Positions 55,276 through 64,000 of a stretch of DNA of 64,000 nucleotides are shown piece by piece. The translations under genes were made by a program, and so were the position numbers. The stretch lies in assembly GCF_000384255.1 (NCBI RefSeq), contig NZ_KB913035.1, positions 1,972,808 to 2,036,807 of the forward strand. The letters run 5' to 3'. The notes beneath the pieces were generated by a model, which was given only the letters and a program-made list of their open reading frames with translations, had not been told where the DNA came from and searched no databases. The stretch comes from Methylotenera mobilis 13 (lineage in GTDB: Bacteria > Pseudomonadota > Gammaproteobacteria > Burkholderiales > Methylophilaceae). Every line of letters starts with the position of its first letter. Within the stretch, counting starts at the first letter, position 1.

Positions 55276-56056
55276 ATTATCTAGTAGTGCTATTTATCAG
55301 GGTTGGGTATCTCACCAGCGCTTCAAACCCAAGGCCCATGGCTTTGGCTATCAGGTATTTATGATGTTTTTAAACTTAGATGAACTGCCATCATTATTTA
55401 AAAACAATACGTTTTGGTCTTTTGAATCTAGAAATTTTGCATGGTTTAAACGTGCGGACTATTTTGGGGATCCAAACAAATTACTAAAAGACGAAATCAG
55501 CCAATTAGTTGAAGCCAACACAGGAAAGAAGCCTAAAGGCCCCATCTGCATGTTAACGAATATGCGTTATTTTGGTTATTGTTTTAACCCTGTCACATTT
55601 TATTACTGTTTTGAAGATGACGGAGAAACATTACAGGCAGTTGTAAGCCACATTACCAATACGCCTTGGAATGAGTCATTTGCTTATGTGCATGATTACT
55701 CAAAAAACAGAACTGTAAAATTTACAAACAATGGCGAACTTTCTATTTTTAAGTTTAGTAAAGCATTCCATGTGTCGCCATTTATGCCAATGAATATTGA
55801 TTATGACTGGGCGTTTCAACTAGAAGAAAATCAATTGCATATACACATGAAAAATCTTCAAGATGAACATCTAATCTTTAATGCCACACTGTCGCTGACT
55901 CGAACAGAACTTACCCCGTCTAAACTCAATATACTGCTCATCAAATACCCGTTGATGACAATTAAAGTAGTACTAGCAATTTATTGGAACGCATTAAAAC
56001 TGTGGCTCAAACGATTACCGTTTCATTCACATCCGAACTCTACCCATCAACCTTGA
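55262..56056 (+). CDS. DUF1365 protein
   Basis: I use the ATG at 55262, inside the last 14 bases of the oxidoreductase gene; the product is 264 residues. It shows the DUF1365 pattern [47 protein letters not shown] and [11 protein letters not shown]. The family is of unknown biochemistry but lies beside cyclopropane-synthase genes in many bacteria. In Rhodobacter it belongs to the singlet-oxygen sigma-E response. It is followed by cfa after 14 bases. Confidence 0.92.
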   Translation: MHQHKLSSSAIYQGWVSHQRFKPKAHGFGYQVFMMFLNLDELPSLFKNNTFWSFESRNFAWFKRADYFGDPNKLLKDEISQLVEANTGKKPKGPICMLTNMRYFGYCFNPVTFYYCFEDDGETLQAVVSHITNTPWNESFAYVHDYSKNRTVKFTNNGELSIFKFSKAFHVSPFMPMNIDYDWAFQLEENQLHIHMKNLQDEHLIFNATLSLTRTELTPSKLNILLIKYPLMTIKVVLAIYWNALKLWLKRLPFHSHPNSTHQP

Positions 56057-56070
56057 TGCTCTAAAAATTT

Positions 56071-57351
56071 ATGACAACACCCACCCTACAACAAGAAAAA
56101 CTAACGACCAGCCTACGTCCAAAGAATCGGGCAAAGTGGGTTGCTGATTTAGCAAAACATAAAATTCTGCAACGACTGAAGCATTTGCATACTGGTCAAT
56201 TAACCTTGATAGACGGTGAAGAAACGCACAGCTTTGGCCAAACATCCACTGAGTTGCATGCGGTGATTAAGGTTCATGATAGTCGATTTTATGGTGAAAT
56301 TGCTTTTGGCGGCAGTATCGGCGCTGGTGAGGCTTACATGCTGGGCTACTGGACCACTGACCACCTCACTGAGTTGGTCAGGATTATGTGTATCAATCAA
56401 TCAGTAATGGATGCACTAGAAGGTGGCTACCAATGGTTGACCAAGCCGATTCTTAAAGTATTGCATTGGTTAAATAGCAATACAACAGAAGGCAGCCGTA
56501 AAAATATTGCAGCACATTATGACTTAGGCAATGAGTTGTTTCAGTTATTTTTAGATCCAACCATGATGTACTCAAGTGCGATATTTAACCACCAAACACA
56601 GACACTGCAACAAGCATCCGAATTAAAACTAAAAACCATTTGCGATAAACTCGATTTAAAACCAACTGACCACGTGGTCGAAATTGGGACAGGCTGGGGT
56701 GGTTTTGCGATTTATGCGGCAAAACATTACGGTTGCAGAGTCACGACGACGACTATCTCTAAACAACAGTTTTCACTTGCAAAACTACGCGTGGAGGCGG
56801 CTGGGCTTAGTGACAAAATCACATTATTACTTGAAGATTATCGCCATTTAGATGGTGTGTTTGATAAATTAGTCACCATTGAAATGATTGAAGCCGTTGG
56901 ACATCAGTTTTATGACACTTACTTTGCAAAAGTAGGTGCATTACTCAAACCTGACGGGCTTGCCTTGATTCAGGCAATTACGATTACCGATCAACGTTAC
57001 GAGTCGGCTAAATCTTCAGTAGATTTTATTCAACGCTATATTTTTCCAGGCTCGTGCATCCCTTCTAACACTGCTATGCTTAATAGTATTACGCGGATGA
57101 GTGATATGAGATTAATTGATCTTGAAGATATTGGTCCACACTACGCAACGACACTGGGCATGTGGCGGATGAATTTCTTTAAAAACATCAACCAAGTACG
57201 TGCATTAGGTTACTCAGAAGAATTCATCAAAATGTGGGAGTTCTATTTCTGCTACTGTGAAGGTGGCTTTATCGAACGCGCCCTAGACGATGTCCACCTA
57301 TTATTAGCCAAGCCAAATAATAAAAGAGACACGCTTACACCAAAAGACTAA
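56071..57351 (+). CDS. Cyclopropane-fatty-acyl-phospholipid synthase (Cfa family)
   Basis: The 426-residue enzyme uses SAM to add a methylene (or methyl) group to unsaturated phospholipid chains. It has an N-terminal SCP2-like lipid-binding part, then NIAAHYDLGNELFQLFLDPTMMYSSAIF (typical of Cfa). The SAM motif is VVEIGTGWGGFAIYAAKHYG, with EMIEAVGHQFYDTYF and DFIQRYIFPG following. It is the last gene of the cluster. Whether the product is a cyclopropane, a methyl-branched or a furan fatty acid cannot be told from the sequence. Confidence 0.93.
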   Translation: MTTPTLQQEKLTTSLRPKNRAKWVADLAKHKILQRLKHLHTGQLTLIDGEETHSFGQTSTELHAVIKVHDSRFYGEIAFGGSIGAGEAYMLGYWTTDHLTELVRIMCINQSVMDALEGGYQWLTKPILKVLHWLNSNTTEGSRKNIAAHYDLGNELFQLFLDPTMMYSSAIFNHQTQTLQQASELKLKTICDKLDLKPTDHVVEIGTGWGGFAIYAAKHYGCRVTTTTISKQQFSLAKLRVEAAGLSDKITLLLEDYRHLDGVFDKLVTIEMIEAVGHQFYDTYFAKVGALLKPDGLALIQAITITDQRYESAKSSVDFIQRYIFPGSCIPSNTAMLNSITRMSDMRLIDLEDIGPHYATTLGMWRMNFFKNINQVRALGYSEEFIKMWEFYFCYCEGGFIERALDDVHLLLAKPNNKRDTLTPKD

Positions 57352-57478
57352 TACGAGTATTCATCCATTCTCGTTACCTGACTTGATAGTTGTCTGACTT
57401 ACGCTGCTTTTATGGTTTAAAATTGAGATCAACTTGCGAATACGCTATTTGGCCTCTATTTAATCGGTATTAAAACGT

Positions 57479-58225
57479 ATGTCAGACAACATCACACCTC
57501 ATTCAGGCAACGAAGATAGGGCCATCCCTGCAGAATTAACATGGGTAGATGGTTTACCCTACTCATCCAAGTTTCAAGATGTTTATTTTTCTAGTGATAA
57601 CGGCTTATTAGAAACTGAATATGTCTTTTTACAAGGTAACGATTTACCAATACGCTGGCAACAGGCTGATATAAAAAACTTTACCATTATTGAAACTGGG
57701 TTTGGCACAGGCTTAAACTTCTTATGTGCAGCTAAGCTATGGCTTGCAACGGCACCGGAGCATGCGGTATTGCATTTTGTTAGCGTAGAGAAATACCCAC
57801 TTAGCTTGAGTGACATCTCAACCGCGTTAGCATTGTGGCCAGAACTCTCTGAATTAAGTACTCCTCTGATTCATCAATACGAGTCCTTGATGAATACAAC
57901 ATCTATTAGCCTGTACAACCATAGAATCCAGCTGTCTGTATATATAGGCGATGCCACCGATCAATTAGCACGCATCACTCATGTTGCTGATGCTTGGTTT
58001 CTGGATGGTTTCTCTCCTGCTAAGAACCCAGAGATGTGGCACAGCGGCTTGTTCTCAGAAGTGGCAAAACATGCCAAACCCTTAACCACATTCGCAACAT
58101 TTACCAGTGCTGGAGGTGTAAGAAGAGGCTTAATCAACGCAGGGTTTAAGGTAAACAAGCGCACAGGGTTTGGTAAAAAACGTGAAATGCTTTGTGGGGA
58201 ATTCATAGGTAAGCCGCATGGCTAA
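57479..58225 (+). CDS. mnmD: MnmD, tRNA 5-methylaminomethyl-2-thiouridine methyltransferase
   Basis: It performs the last step of mnm5s2U34 synthesis in tRNA, using SAM. The 248-residue protein corresponds to the N-terminal half of E. coli MnmC: LTWVDGLPYSSKFQDVYFSSDNGLLETEYVFLQGN, the SAM motif FTIIETGFGTGLNFLCA and DAWFLDGFSPAKNPEMW. It is a separate gene here and overlaps the oxidoreductase gene by 8 bases. Confidence 0.93.
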   Translation: MSDNITPHSGNEDRAIPAELTWVDGLPYSSKFQDVYFSSDNGLLETEYVFLQGNDLPIRWQQADIKNFTIIETGFGTGLNFLCAAKLWLATAPEHAVLHFVSVEKYPLSLSDISTALALWPELSELSTPLIHQYESLMNTTSISLYNHRIQLSVYIGDATDQLARITHVADAWFLDGFSPAKNPEMWHSGLFSEVAKHAKPLTTFATFTSAGGVRRGLINAGFKVNKRTGFGKKREMLCGEFIGKPHG

Positions 58226-59456
58226 TAGTGCAATTGTGATTGGTGGTGGCATTGCTGGTAGCAGTAGTGCTTATGCATTGGCTAAACGCGGTATTAAAGT
58301 CACGCTCATTGAGCGTAATGCAGAAATTGCCAGTGCCGCCTCAGGCAATCCGCTCGCGATGTTATATCCACGCTTAAGTGGCGATGACTTAAGTAGTCAA
58401 TTTGCATTAGATAGCTACCTATATAGCTTGGCGTTTTATCAATCTCTTAATCTACCTGCCTCTGACTTTTCGATGTGTGGCATGTTGCAACTTGGGTTCA
58501 ACGCTAGAGAGCTATCACGCATTAAAAAAGTGGCTACGCGCAATTACCCTACTAGCGTGCTCCAATATGTGTCGCATAATGAAGCTAGCACCATCGCAGG
58601 CATTTCGATTGACCATGATGCATTATATTTCCCAACAGCGGCATGGATACAACCAAAGAACCTATGTCACTATTTAACGCAACATCCAAACATTACGATT
58701 ATTAACACACAGCAAGTCAATCAGCTGATTAAGCAAGCGCAAGGTTTTGAGGTTTACAGTCACCATCATTTACTCGCAACAGCAGATGTACTTATCATTG
58801 CGAATGCTAACGATGCACAACAACTGCTACCTGATTTACCGCTACAGACAAAAGCAGTACGCGGTCAGGTGAGCGTGCTGGATTCAACGATTAATAGCCG
58901 CAAAGTGAACACCATTATTTGCAGCGATGGCTACTTAAGTCCATCCGCTTATACCGCACAATCTCATTGCTTAGGTGCTTCATTTTCTGACACACAAACC
59001 ACCTCAACCGAACCGCTTGATTTAACCCTGACAGAGGCAGACCATACTTCTAACTTAAATAAACTCAACAACATCTCACCAGCACTCTATCAGGACTTGA
59101 AACAAAACCTGACTGGGGGTCGCGTTTCTTACCGATGTTCCACCAGCGACTACTGGCCGTTAGTGGGTGAATTAATCGATGGTGCTAATCTCACAAAAAA
59201 CCCTGTAAGACCAAGTGCATCATCTGAATCACTACCGTGGTTATCAGGTTTATATATCAACGCGGCACATGGCAGCAAAGGGTTCACCAGTGCACCATTA
59301 TGTGCAGAGCTGCTAGCAAGTATGATTTGTCATCAGCCTTTACCCGTAAGCAATGAACTGGCTTGCCAACTTAACCCCAATCGATTCTTGCTCAAAGCGT
59401 TAGGATTAAAGAAATTGGCAAAAACCATCGCCTCTCAGCATAAAAATTCAGGTTAA
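58218..59456 (+). CDS. mnmC: MnmC oxidoreductase domain as a separate protein (FAD-dependent)
   Basis: It removes the carboxymethyl group of cmnm5U34 to give nm5U34, the substrate of MnmD. The 412-residue protein has the FAD motif AIVIGGGIAGSSSAYALAKRG, AASGNPLAMLYPRLS and the C-terminal LYINAAHGSKGFTSAPLCAELLA, which match the C-terminal half of E. coli MnmC. The order (methyltransferase, then oxidase) is the same as in the fused protein, but here there are two chains. It overlaps mnmD by 8 bases. Confidence 0.93.
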   Translation: MANSAIVIGGGIAGSSSAYALAKRGIKVTLIERNAEIASAASGNPLAMLYPRLSGDDLSSQFALDSYLYSLAFYQSLNLPASDFSMCGMLQLGFNARELSRIKKVATRNYPTSVLQYVSHNEASTIAGISIDHDALYFPTAAWIQPKNLCHYLTQHPNITIINTQQVNQLIKQAQGFEVYSHHHLLATADVLIIANANDAQQLLPDLPLQTKAVRGQVSVLDSTINSRKVNTIICSDGYLSPSAYTAQSHCLGASFSDTQTTSTEPLDLTLTEADHTSNLNKLNNISPALYQDLKQNLTGGRVSYRCSTSDYWPLVGELIDGANLTKNPVRPSASSESLPWLSGLYINAAHGSKGFTSAPLCAELLASMICHQPLPVSNELACQLNPNRFLLKALGLKKLAKTIASQHKNSG

Positions 59457-59465
59457 AATGAGTCT

Positions 59466-61574
59466 ATGGCGCAATCTCATTATCTAGCAGCAGTTCAACA
59501 TCATCGTGTAGGCCAATTAGCAGAAGCAGAGTCGCTTTACCTACAAGTGCTATCCCTGCAACCCAAACATGCTGATGCACACCATATGCTAGGCCTTGTG
59601 TATTATCAAACCAATCGGGCCGCACTCGCGGTGTCACATATTGAACAAGCGCTCGCCATTAATCCTAAACAGGTGGAATATTTAAACCACTACGGTTTAG
59701 CATTGCGTGAAAACGGCCAAGTTGATGCTGCTATCAAAAGTTTTCAACAAGCAATTTTATTGCAACCTAAAGACCTTGACATCCAACTTAACCTTGGCAA
59801 CACAATGCTTGCTGCTAACCGGTTTGAAGAAGCTGCAGGCTACTACCGACGTGTATTAAGAGTGAGACCAAAAGCTGATGACATACGTGAGGCACTTTGT
59901 CACTGCTTATCATCACTGGGGAATCAAGCACATGCACTTGGCAATTTCATCCAGGCGGAAGCTTGCTTTCAGGAAGCCTTACTATTTACCCCGCAAGATG
60001 CGGCACTGCTATATAACCTAGGCAACGCACAACGCGAGTTAGGCAAACCTAATGATGCCGCTAAGCAATACCAAAAAGCAATTCAGCTGGCGCCTAATGA
60101 TGCCGATACACATAACAACTTAGGTAACGTACAGCGCGAATTAGGTCAGTTAGATTTAGCCGTCGCAAGCTATCAAATAGCACTCACACTCAACCCTAAG
60201 CTGCACCACGCCAAAGTGCATCTGGTTCACCAAAAGCAACATATGTGTGATTGGCAGGAGCTAGATGATGATATTCAACAGATACGCCAGTGGGTAAAAC
60301 ATGAGCCTAGCGCACAAATCTCCCCATTCGCTTTTCTGGCGATGCCTTCTACCACGGCAGAAGAGCAAAAGACTTGTGCTAACAACTGGGTCAATAATCG
60401 CTACGCGCAACTGATTCAACTTAGCAAACAACTCAACTTTAACCATGCCGCTACCTCTAACAAGAAAATTAAAATAGGCTATTTATCTGCGGATTTCAGA
60501 TTACACCCACTGGCTTTTCTGATTAGTGAACTCATCGAACTACATGATAAAAGCCAATTTGAAATTCACGCTTTTTCCTATGGCATCAATGATAAAACTA
60601 GCGCAAGAATAAGGTTAGAAAAAGCATTTGATCATTTTCATGATATTCGCACACTGTCTGAAATAGATGCCGCGAAGAAAATACATATTGCTGGTATTGA
60701 TATTTTGGTGGATTTAACTGGTTTTACACAAACTAGCCGCAGTGGTATTGCAGCACTACGTCCAGCAAAAATCAACGTTAACTGGCTTGGATTTCCAGGT
60801 ACGATGGGTGACATTCATCACAACAATGAGCCAAGCACGCCATTATTCGACTATCTATTAACTGATAGCTTCATTATCCCACCTACATCAGCTCAGCATT
60901 ATGCGGAAAAGCTGGCCTTACTACCGTACAGCTACCAACCGAATGACCGCAAACGTCCAGTAGGTAAAACACCTACTCGCGAAGCATGCAATCTGCCCGA
61001 AGATGCTTTTGTCTTCTGTAGTTTTAATCAATCATTCAAAATTACACCTGATGTTTTTAATGTGTGGATGCGCCTGCTCACGGCAGAGCCAAATAGTGTG
61101 TTGTGGTTGCTAGATTGCAACCCTTGGGCCAAACAGAACCTACTGCGTGAGGCTAAATTAAGGAATATTGAAGCAGAGCGTATTATTTTTGCACCTAGAG
61201 TGTCTATAGCGGACCACCTAGCAAGACATGCGCATGCGGACCTATTTTTAGACACACAACCATACAATGCACATACAACTTGTAGCGATGCCTTATGGAT
61301 GGGTGTGCCAGTATTAACGTGTGTAGGTGACACATTTGCATCACGCGTCGCAGGCAGTTTGCTTCATGCTGCGGGCTTAACGCAACTCATCACTTATTCG
61401 CTAGAAGCTTATGAAAATACAGCAATGAGCTTCGTACAGAATAAAGACACGCTGACAAGTATTAAAGAAAAACTAAGCACTGAAAATATGACATCGCCCT
61501 TATTTGACACAGCTAAGTTTGCAGAATCGCTTGAAGAATCCTATCGAGAGATACTAAAACAGCATGCTAAATAA
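59466..61574 (+). CDS. TPR plus O-GlcNAc-transferase-like glycosyltransferase (GT41)
   Basis: The 702-residue protein has seven or so TPR repeats (about 1-250, e.g. ADAHHMLGLVYYQTNRAALAVSHIEQAL and ADTHNNLGNVQRELGQLDLAVASY). A GT41 catalytic domain follows (about 330-700) with IKIGYLSADFRLHPLAFLISELIE, ILVDLTGFTQTSRSG, INVNWLGFPGTMG and THTTCSDALWMGVPVLTC-type donor-site motifs. Bacterial members glycosylate surface or flagellar proteins. It is cytoplasmic and begins 9 bases after mnmC; the target is unknown. Confidence 0.92.
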   Translation: MAQSHYLAAVQHHRVGQLAEAESLYLQVLSLQPKHADAHHMLGLVYYQTNRAALAVSHIEQALAINPKQVEYLNHYGLALRENGQVDAAIKSFQQAILLQPKDLDIQLNLGNTMLAANRFEEAAGYYRRVLRVRPKADDIREALCHCLSSLGNQAHALGNFIQAEACFQEALLFTPQDAALLYNLGNAQRELGKPNDAAKQYQKAIQLAPNDADTHNNLGNVQRELGQLDLAVASYQIALTLNPKLHHAKVHLVHQKQHMCDWQELDDDIQQIRQWVKHEPSAQISPFAFLAMPSTTAEEQKTCANNWVNNRYAQLIQLSKQLNFNHAATSNKKIKIGYLSADFRLHPLAFLISELIELHDKSQFEIHAFSYGINDKTSARIRLEKAFDHFHDIRTLSEIDAAKKIHIAGIDILVDLTGFTQTSRSGIAALRPAKINVNWLGFPGTMGDIHHNNEPSTPLFDYLLTDSFIIPPTSAQHYAEKLALLPYSYQPNDRKRPVGKTPTREACNLPEDAFVFCSFNQSFKITPDVFNVWMRLLTAEPNSVLWLLDCNPWAKQNLLREAKLRNIEAERIIFAPRVSIADHLARHAHADLFLDTQPYNAHTTCSDALWMGVPVLTCVGDTFASRVAGSLLHAAGLTQLITYSLEAYENTAMSFVQNKDTLTSIKEKLSTENMTSPLFDTAKFAESLEESYREILKQHAK

Positions 61575-61705
61575 CCCATATTGGCAGGCTAAATAAAGCA
61601 GCACAACTAGCTAATGAGTTCAATTAAAATTATGCTAAAGTCTTTATATGTGCAAATGCACTAAATGATAAAAACAACAAATTTGAGAACATTCAGGACA
61701 CAACC

Positions 61706-62809
61706 ATGGCAGCAATCGACATCACCCCTGTATTGAAATTTATGCTGGACAAAGGTGGTTCAGATTTATTTTTTAGCTCCGGGACCAGTATTCATATAGA
61801 AGTTGAAGGTGAAACCACACCTATTAACGCTCAAGTTATGCAACCTGGCATGATTAAAGAAATTGCTTACTCACTGATGAGTGCGGATCAAATAAAAGAG
61901 TTTGAATCAGAGCTCGAGTGCAATTTTGCACTCGGTAAAAAAGATATCGGACGATTCCGCGTTAATGTATTTAAACAACGCGGTGAAGTCGGCATGGTGA
62001 TTCGCCATATCAAAACTGAAATACCCTCCTTAGAAAGCTTAGGGTTACCACCTGTGCTAAAGGATTTAATCACCCGCAAACGCGGTCTTATTTTGGTAGT
62101 TGGTGCGACTGGCTCTGGTAAGTCCACCACACTAGCATCCATGATTGACTTCCGAAACGAAACAACCAACGGCCATATTCTTACCCTTGAAGACCCTATT
62201 GAGTTTATACACCCGCATAAAAAATCAGTAGTAGATCAACGTGAAATTGGCATAGACACGCTATCGTTTGAGAATGGCCTTAAGAATGCAATGCGCCAAG
62301 CACCGGATGTTATCTTAATTGGTGAGGTGCGCGATATGGATGGAATGAAAAATGCCCTTGCCTATGCTGAAACTGGCCATTTATGTTTAGCCACTCTACA
62401 TGCGAACAATGCCAATCAAGCGCTTGAACGTGTTATTTCGTTCTTTCCAGAAGATGGTAGAAATGGTTTATTGCTAGGCATGTCGATGAACCTAGTTGCA
62501 ATTATCTCGCAACGTTTGGTACCGGGTAAGCAAACTAAGCGCGTAGCAGCCACTGAAGTCATGATTAATACGCCGTATATGGGCGAGTTGATACAAAAAC
62601 AAAAAATGGGTGAAATCAAAGAGATTATGGGAGAGCATGGGGATATTGGCATGCACACTTTTGACCAGTCTTTGTTTAAACTATATGCAAATGGCAAAGT
62701 CGACGAAGACAATGCATTAGCCTACGCAGACTCACGCAACGATTTATCTCTGAAAATTCGCTTCGCAGCAGAAGGAACCCGTAACGGGAATGGTGGTATC
62801 GGGCTATAG
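61706..62809 (+). CDS. pilU: PilU, type IV pilus retraction accessory ATPase
   Basis: PilU is a PilT-like hexameric ATPase that assists pilus retraction. The 367-residue protein starts with FMLDKGGSDLFFSSG. It has Walker A GATGSGKST (about 131-139), the Asp box TLEDPIEFIHPHKKS, Walker B VILIGEVRD and the His box HLCLATLHANNA. The C-terminal MGEIKEIMGEHGDIGMHTFDQSLFKLYANGK and NDLSLKIR fit PilU better than PilT. No pilT is adjacent in this window, although the two are usually neighbours. Confidence 0.93.
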   Translation: MAAIDITPVLKFMLDKGGSDLFFSSGTSIHIEVEGETTPINAQVMQPGMIKEIAYSLMSADQIKEFESELECNFALGKKDIGRFRVNVFKQRGEVGMVIRHIKTEIPSLESLGLPPVLKDLITRKRGLILVVGATGSGKSTTLASMIDFRNETTNGHILTLEDPIEFIHPHKKSVVDQREIGIDTLSFENGLKNAMRQAPDVILIGEVRDMDGMKNALAYAETGHLCLATLHANNANQALERVISFFPEDGRNGLLLGMSMNLVAIISQRLVPGKQTKRVAATEVMINTPYMGELIQKQKMGEIKEIMGEHGDIGMHTFDQSLFKLYANGKVDEDNALAYADSRNDLSLKIRFAAEGTRNGNGGIGL

Positions 62810-62908
62810 TCGAACAACTCACTCTACATCTACAGTTCAAATAGCCTATACAAACATGGTGATGAGTGCAGCTAACCATGGCAAAACACTATTAAACCTA
62901 ACTCATCA

Positions 62909-62954
62909 TTTTTAATGCATTCACAATCACTAATACTCATGAATGCATTAAAAA
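62909..62954. repeat. Perfect 15-bp inverted repeat between pilU and the CheW gene
   Basis: TTTTTAATGCATTCA at 62909-62923 and TGAATGCATTAAAAA at 62940-62954 are exact inverted copies with a 16-base loop. It lies between two convergent genes, where a bidirectional terminator is expected. The T-run is on the upstream side in both directions, so it is not a canonical intrinsic terminator. Confidence 0.6.
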
Positions 62955-62967
62955 GATGACACCGTAT

Positions 62968-64000
62968 TTATTGCTGTTTCACAGGATCAAACGGATTTGT
63001 CAGCATTCTTAGTAAGAAATCCACATCAACGCATTGAATAAACAAATTTCCCTCATTCGCCTTAATAATCCACTTAATCAAATTGCCGCGTTTATCGTTG
63101 GCAAGTGGCGTCATGCTTATTTGTGTTTGATTAAACTGCGCTACAGAGTGCAAAGCCCCTACCAGCAAGCCTATTTTATGTTGACCGCACATGATGACAA
63201 TCACTTGGCTATTGCTATCAACCACAGATGGAACACCGCTTAATAGATAGCTCAGATCATAAACCCACACATAATTCTGGCCCTTGCCCTCATGCTGAAC
63301 GGCTATCACACCCACACGCTCTGAACGACTACCAATTGACACTGAAGATATCTCTGAGGCCGACAAGGCCTCTAGAACAATTTCCGCTTCTAATGCAAAT
63401 AGCGTCTCATCCACAAAAAAGGTTGCAAACTCAGGATCTGATGACTGTGTAGAGTCAGATTGAATAATAGATGCTGAGTCATTACCAGAACTAAAGTGAT
63501 TTCTCACTTCACCGAACGCATCATAAACGACAGCAATGACATCCTCTTTATATCCATCAGTGACTTTAAACTCTCGATAGCCATTAGACACACTGCAACC
63601 AAGAATGCAGTAATGACCATCACGTATCACAATACGTGACGCGCTTTTACCATTGGGCAACCTGAGCAAGTCCGGATCAATGTCTAGAGTAGAACCTACC
63701 GGACGAGAAGGATCGGTGCTCGAGATAATCTTCGCCTGTCTATCAACGTAAAATGCCTTAATAGATTGATTTTCGGCAATGCCGCCCAGCAACATGGCAT
63801 TAAACTCAGGCGTGGCATCAAAAACAATGCCGATACCACCAACAACATCAACCCCATCAGGTGACATAATCGCTGCATGGTAAATATAAGTAGGATTATC
63901 TTGATAAATTGAACTAGGCTCGAATGGTGAAACATAGTACTGCTGTTCATTACGCAAAGATAACACTTCATTCAGTGTTACATCATCAATAGTCGTGCCT
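62968..64000 (-). CDS. Sensor-CheW protein, 5' end beyond the window
   Basis: The frame is open to the right edge, so the true start lies outside; an internal GTG at 63966 is not the likely start. The visible 344 residues hold a Cache/PAS-type sensing region: PTYIYHAAIMSPDGVDVVGGIGIVFD, MLLGGI and IKAFYVDRQAKIISSTDPSRPVGS. A short linker and a CheW-like domain follow (about the last 150 residues: TFFVDETLFALEAEIVLEAL, VWVYDLSYLL, VIVIMCGQHKIGLLVGALHSV). CheW domains couple receptors to CheA. No catalytic domain is visible. It converges with pilU, so pilus-related chemosensing is possible but unproven. Confidence 0.8.
   Translation of the reverse strand, partial: GTTIDDVTLNEVLSLRNEQQYYVSPFEPSSIYQDNPTYIYHAAIMSPDGVDVVGGIGIVFDATPEFNAMLLGGIAENQSIKAFYVDRQAKIISSTDPSRPVGSTLDIDPDLLRLPNGKSASRIVIRDGHYCILGCSVSNGYREFKVTDGYKEDVIAVVYDAFGEVRNHFSSGNDSASIIQSDSTQSSDPEFATFFVDETLFALEAEIVLEALSASEISSVSIGSRSERVGVIAVQHEGKGQNYVWVYDLSYLLSGVPSVVDSNSQVIVIMCGQHKIGLLVGALHSVAQFNQTQISMTPLANDKRGNLIKWIIKANEGNLFIQCVDVDFLLRMLTNPFDPVKQQ

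Noticed and set aside
62909-62954. Intrinsic bidirectional terminator between pilU and the CheW gene
   Set aside because: The T-run precedes the stem and an A-run follows it in both directions, opposite to the canonical arrangement, so it is listed as a repeat.
1-64000. tRNA, rRNA or CRISPR array
   Set aside because: No cloverleaf-like sequences with T-loop motifs, no rRNA stretches and no regularly spaced repeats were seen in the gaps; reading by eye could miss a degenerate case.

Overview
The window looks like chromosomal DNA of an AT-rich betaproteobacterial methylotroph of the family Methylophilaceae, most like Methylotenera. The main evidence is a full set of formyltransferase/hydrolase genes of the tetrahydromethanopterin C1 pathway (fhcB, fhcA, fhcD, fhcC at 35.9-41.3 kb), set among housekeeping genes in a gene order typical of Betaproteobacteria. 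This assignment is inferred from gene content; no database search was possible. I saw no rRNA, tRNA or CRISPR array.

Left part (0-5.3 kb, minus strand): hfq-hflX-hflK-hflC-DUF2065, the RNA chaperone and FtsH-modulator cluster, preceded by gltX. At 5.5 kb a divergent, unrecognised 567-residue protein has a PilZ-like tail. At 7.2-13.9 kb there is a three-gene RND efflux pump with a divergent TetR/AcrR-type repressor and a clear double operator. From 14 to 19.6 kb come rimO, a ZIP metal transporter, pgeF, rluD with a long acidic tail, and bamD. A 567-bp stem-loop-rich gap then leads into a large poly-HAMP chemoreceptor (20.5-23.6 kb).

From 23.8 to 35.8 kb the minus strand carries the conserved series ndk-rlmN-pilW-rodZ-ispG-hisS-yfgM-bamB-der. 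It is interrupted between hisS and yfgM by a SIMPL-domain gene and two peptide-type ABC ATPases with no visible permease.

On the plus strand the fhc operon (with a PNPOx-fold gene inserted between fhcA and fhcD) is followed by a MASE1-GGDEF diguanylate cyclase and an intact IS256-family element with an 8-bp target duplication. Just beyond it is a 145-bp relic bounded by a perfect 20-bp inverted repeat. It encodes what looks like the C-terminal tail of a Y1/RAYT-type transposase.

From 45 to 57.4 kb the window becomes largely a membrane-lipid region: trhO, an unknown protein, a peroxiredoxin, an EEP phosphatase plus cardiolipin synthase pair, and then a nine-gene cluster. The cluster holds two cyclopropane-synthase-like methyltransferases, DUF2878, DUF1295, a DUF3108-like secreted protein, a lipocalin, an acyl desaturase, an FAD amine-oxidase-like protein and DUF1365. 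It probably builds and protects unusual (cyclopropane, methylated or furan-like) membrane fatty acids and is the most promising candidate system in the window. The right end has a split mnmD/mnmC pair, a TPR O-GlcNAc-transferase-like protein, pilU without pilT, and a sensor-CheW protein cut by the window edge.
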